From Polynucleobacter sp. JS-JIR-II-b4 (lineage in GTDB: Bacteria > Pseudomonadota > Gammaproteobacteria > Burkholderiales > Burkholderiaceae), in contig NZ_CP061306.1 in the NCBI RefSeq assembly GCF_018687815.1, positions 744,001 to 808,000 on the forward strand: a DNA stretch of 64,000 nucleotides, given 5' to 3'. Positions 63,797-64,000 of the stretch are shown in pieces (the first letter of the stretch is position 1; every line of letters begins with the position of its first letter). The notes beneath the pieces were generated by a model. It was not told the origin of the DNA. It saw only the letters and a program-made list of their open reading frames with translations, and searched no databases. A program made the position numbers and the translations under genes.

Positions 63797-64000
63797 TTAT
63801 TTCCTCTTTTGATACTGGGTGGAACCAAATAACTGCTCTCTAGCCTTGTCATCGTGCAAGGGTTTGCGTAATGCGGTTAATACTTCACAACCACGCTTCA
63901 CTGCTGGTCGTGCCCCAATCTTTTCAAACCATTTTTTGAAATGCGGGTAATCATTGATTTCAATGCCTTGATTTTTCCAATTACGAGTCCATGGATAAAT
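63797..64000 (-). CDS. Glutathione S-transferase family protein, C-terminal part only
   Basis: Reading the minus strand from the window edge gives 67 residues in frame to a TAA at 63797-63799. The peptide starts IYPWTRNWKNQGIEINDYPH, continues FKKWFEKIGARPAVKRG, and ends in a Lys-rich tail. This is the C-terminal all-helical domain pattern of the YfcG/YghU group of glutathione transferases, which have disulfide reductase activity. The N-terminal thioredoxin-like domain and start lie beyond 64000. Its stop codon is one base before the start of the 3-hydroxybutyryl-CoA dehydrogenase gene, indicating one operon. Confidence 0.85.
   Translation of the reverse strand: MYPWTRNWKNQGIEINDYPHFKKWFEKIGARPAVKRGCEVLTALRKPLHDDKAREQLFGSTQYQKRK

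Overview
This window looks like a chromosomal segment of a betaproteobacterium of the Burkholderiaceae, most probably Polynucleobacter or a close relative. That is an inference from protein similarity as remembered, from gene neighbourhoods (aat-bpt-pyrD; folD-response regulator-histidine kinase divergent from aceE-aceF-lpdA; glnA-ntrB-ntrC-xthA), from a moderate base composition and from signs of polyhydroxybutyrate metabolism (phasin, 3-hydroxybutyryl-CoA dehydrogenase). No IS element, integrase, prophage, CRISPR array or rRNA was seen. Genes are packed tightly and stop/start overlaps are common.

Layout. 1-3.4 kb: 3' part of purA, then malate synthase G and a clear terminator. 3.5-9.1 kb: a small accessory block with a phage-like cysteine-peptidase-like protein, an ion-channel-like protein, an MFS exporter, a dienelactone hydrolase, a DUF4239 protein, an unknown protein and an APC permease. 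9.2-16.6 kb: tRNA-Leu(CAG), RNase R, rlmB, DUF2892, transaldolase, rpiA, an unrecognised structured RNA candidate, yggX and argA. 16.6-25.3 kb: hrpA followed by a YVTN beta-propeller, a polysaccharide deacetylase, a fatty acid hydroxylase, an EI24 protein and a CinA-like protein. 25.3-30.3 kb: a nitrogen regulon core (two NtrC boxes, glnA, ntrB, ntrC) with xthA. 30.5-38 kb: a tripartite RND efflux operon and a secreted lipase-like protein. 38-44.3 kb (minus): histidine kinase, response regulator, folD and M3 peptidase. 44.5-50.6 kb: pyruvate dehydrogenase operon. 50.6-54.8 kb: Cys-rich small protein, phasin, DMT transporter, PBP7-like endopeptidase and an IclR regulator. 54.9-64 kb (minus): pyrD, bpt, aat, NUDIX, pabBC fusion, cyclophilin, DsbA-like isomerase, rarA, DUF3429, 3-hydroxybutyryl-CoA dehydrogenase and the 3' end of a glutathione S-transferase.

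Most unusual signals. (1) A compact RNA candidate of about 160 nt on the minus strand between yggX and rpiA (about 14632-14790). It has a consensus -35, a long-range stem, nested hairpins and a terminator with a U-run, and it matches no RNA family I know. (2) An NtrC whose AAA+ domain has lost the sigma-54-contacting Thr (GAFTGA is GAFPGA) and the first Walker B acidic residue, while its receiver and DNA-binding domains and the NtrC boxes upstream of glnA look intact. (3) A strong intrinsic terminator with a UACG tetraloop lying inside the first codons of ntrB, which starts with TTG. Together, (2) and (3) suggest a rewired nitrogen control circuit.
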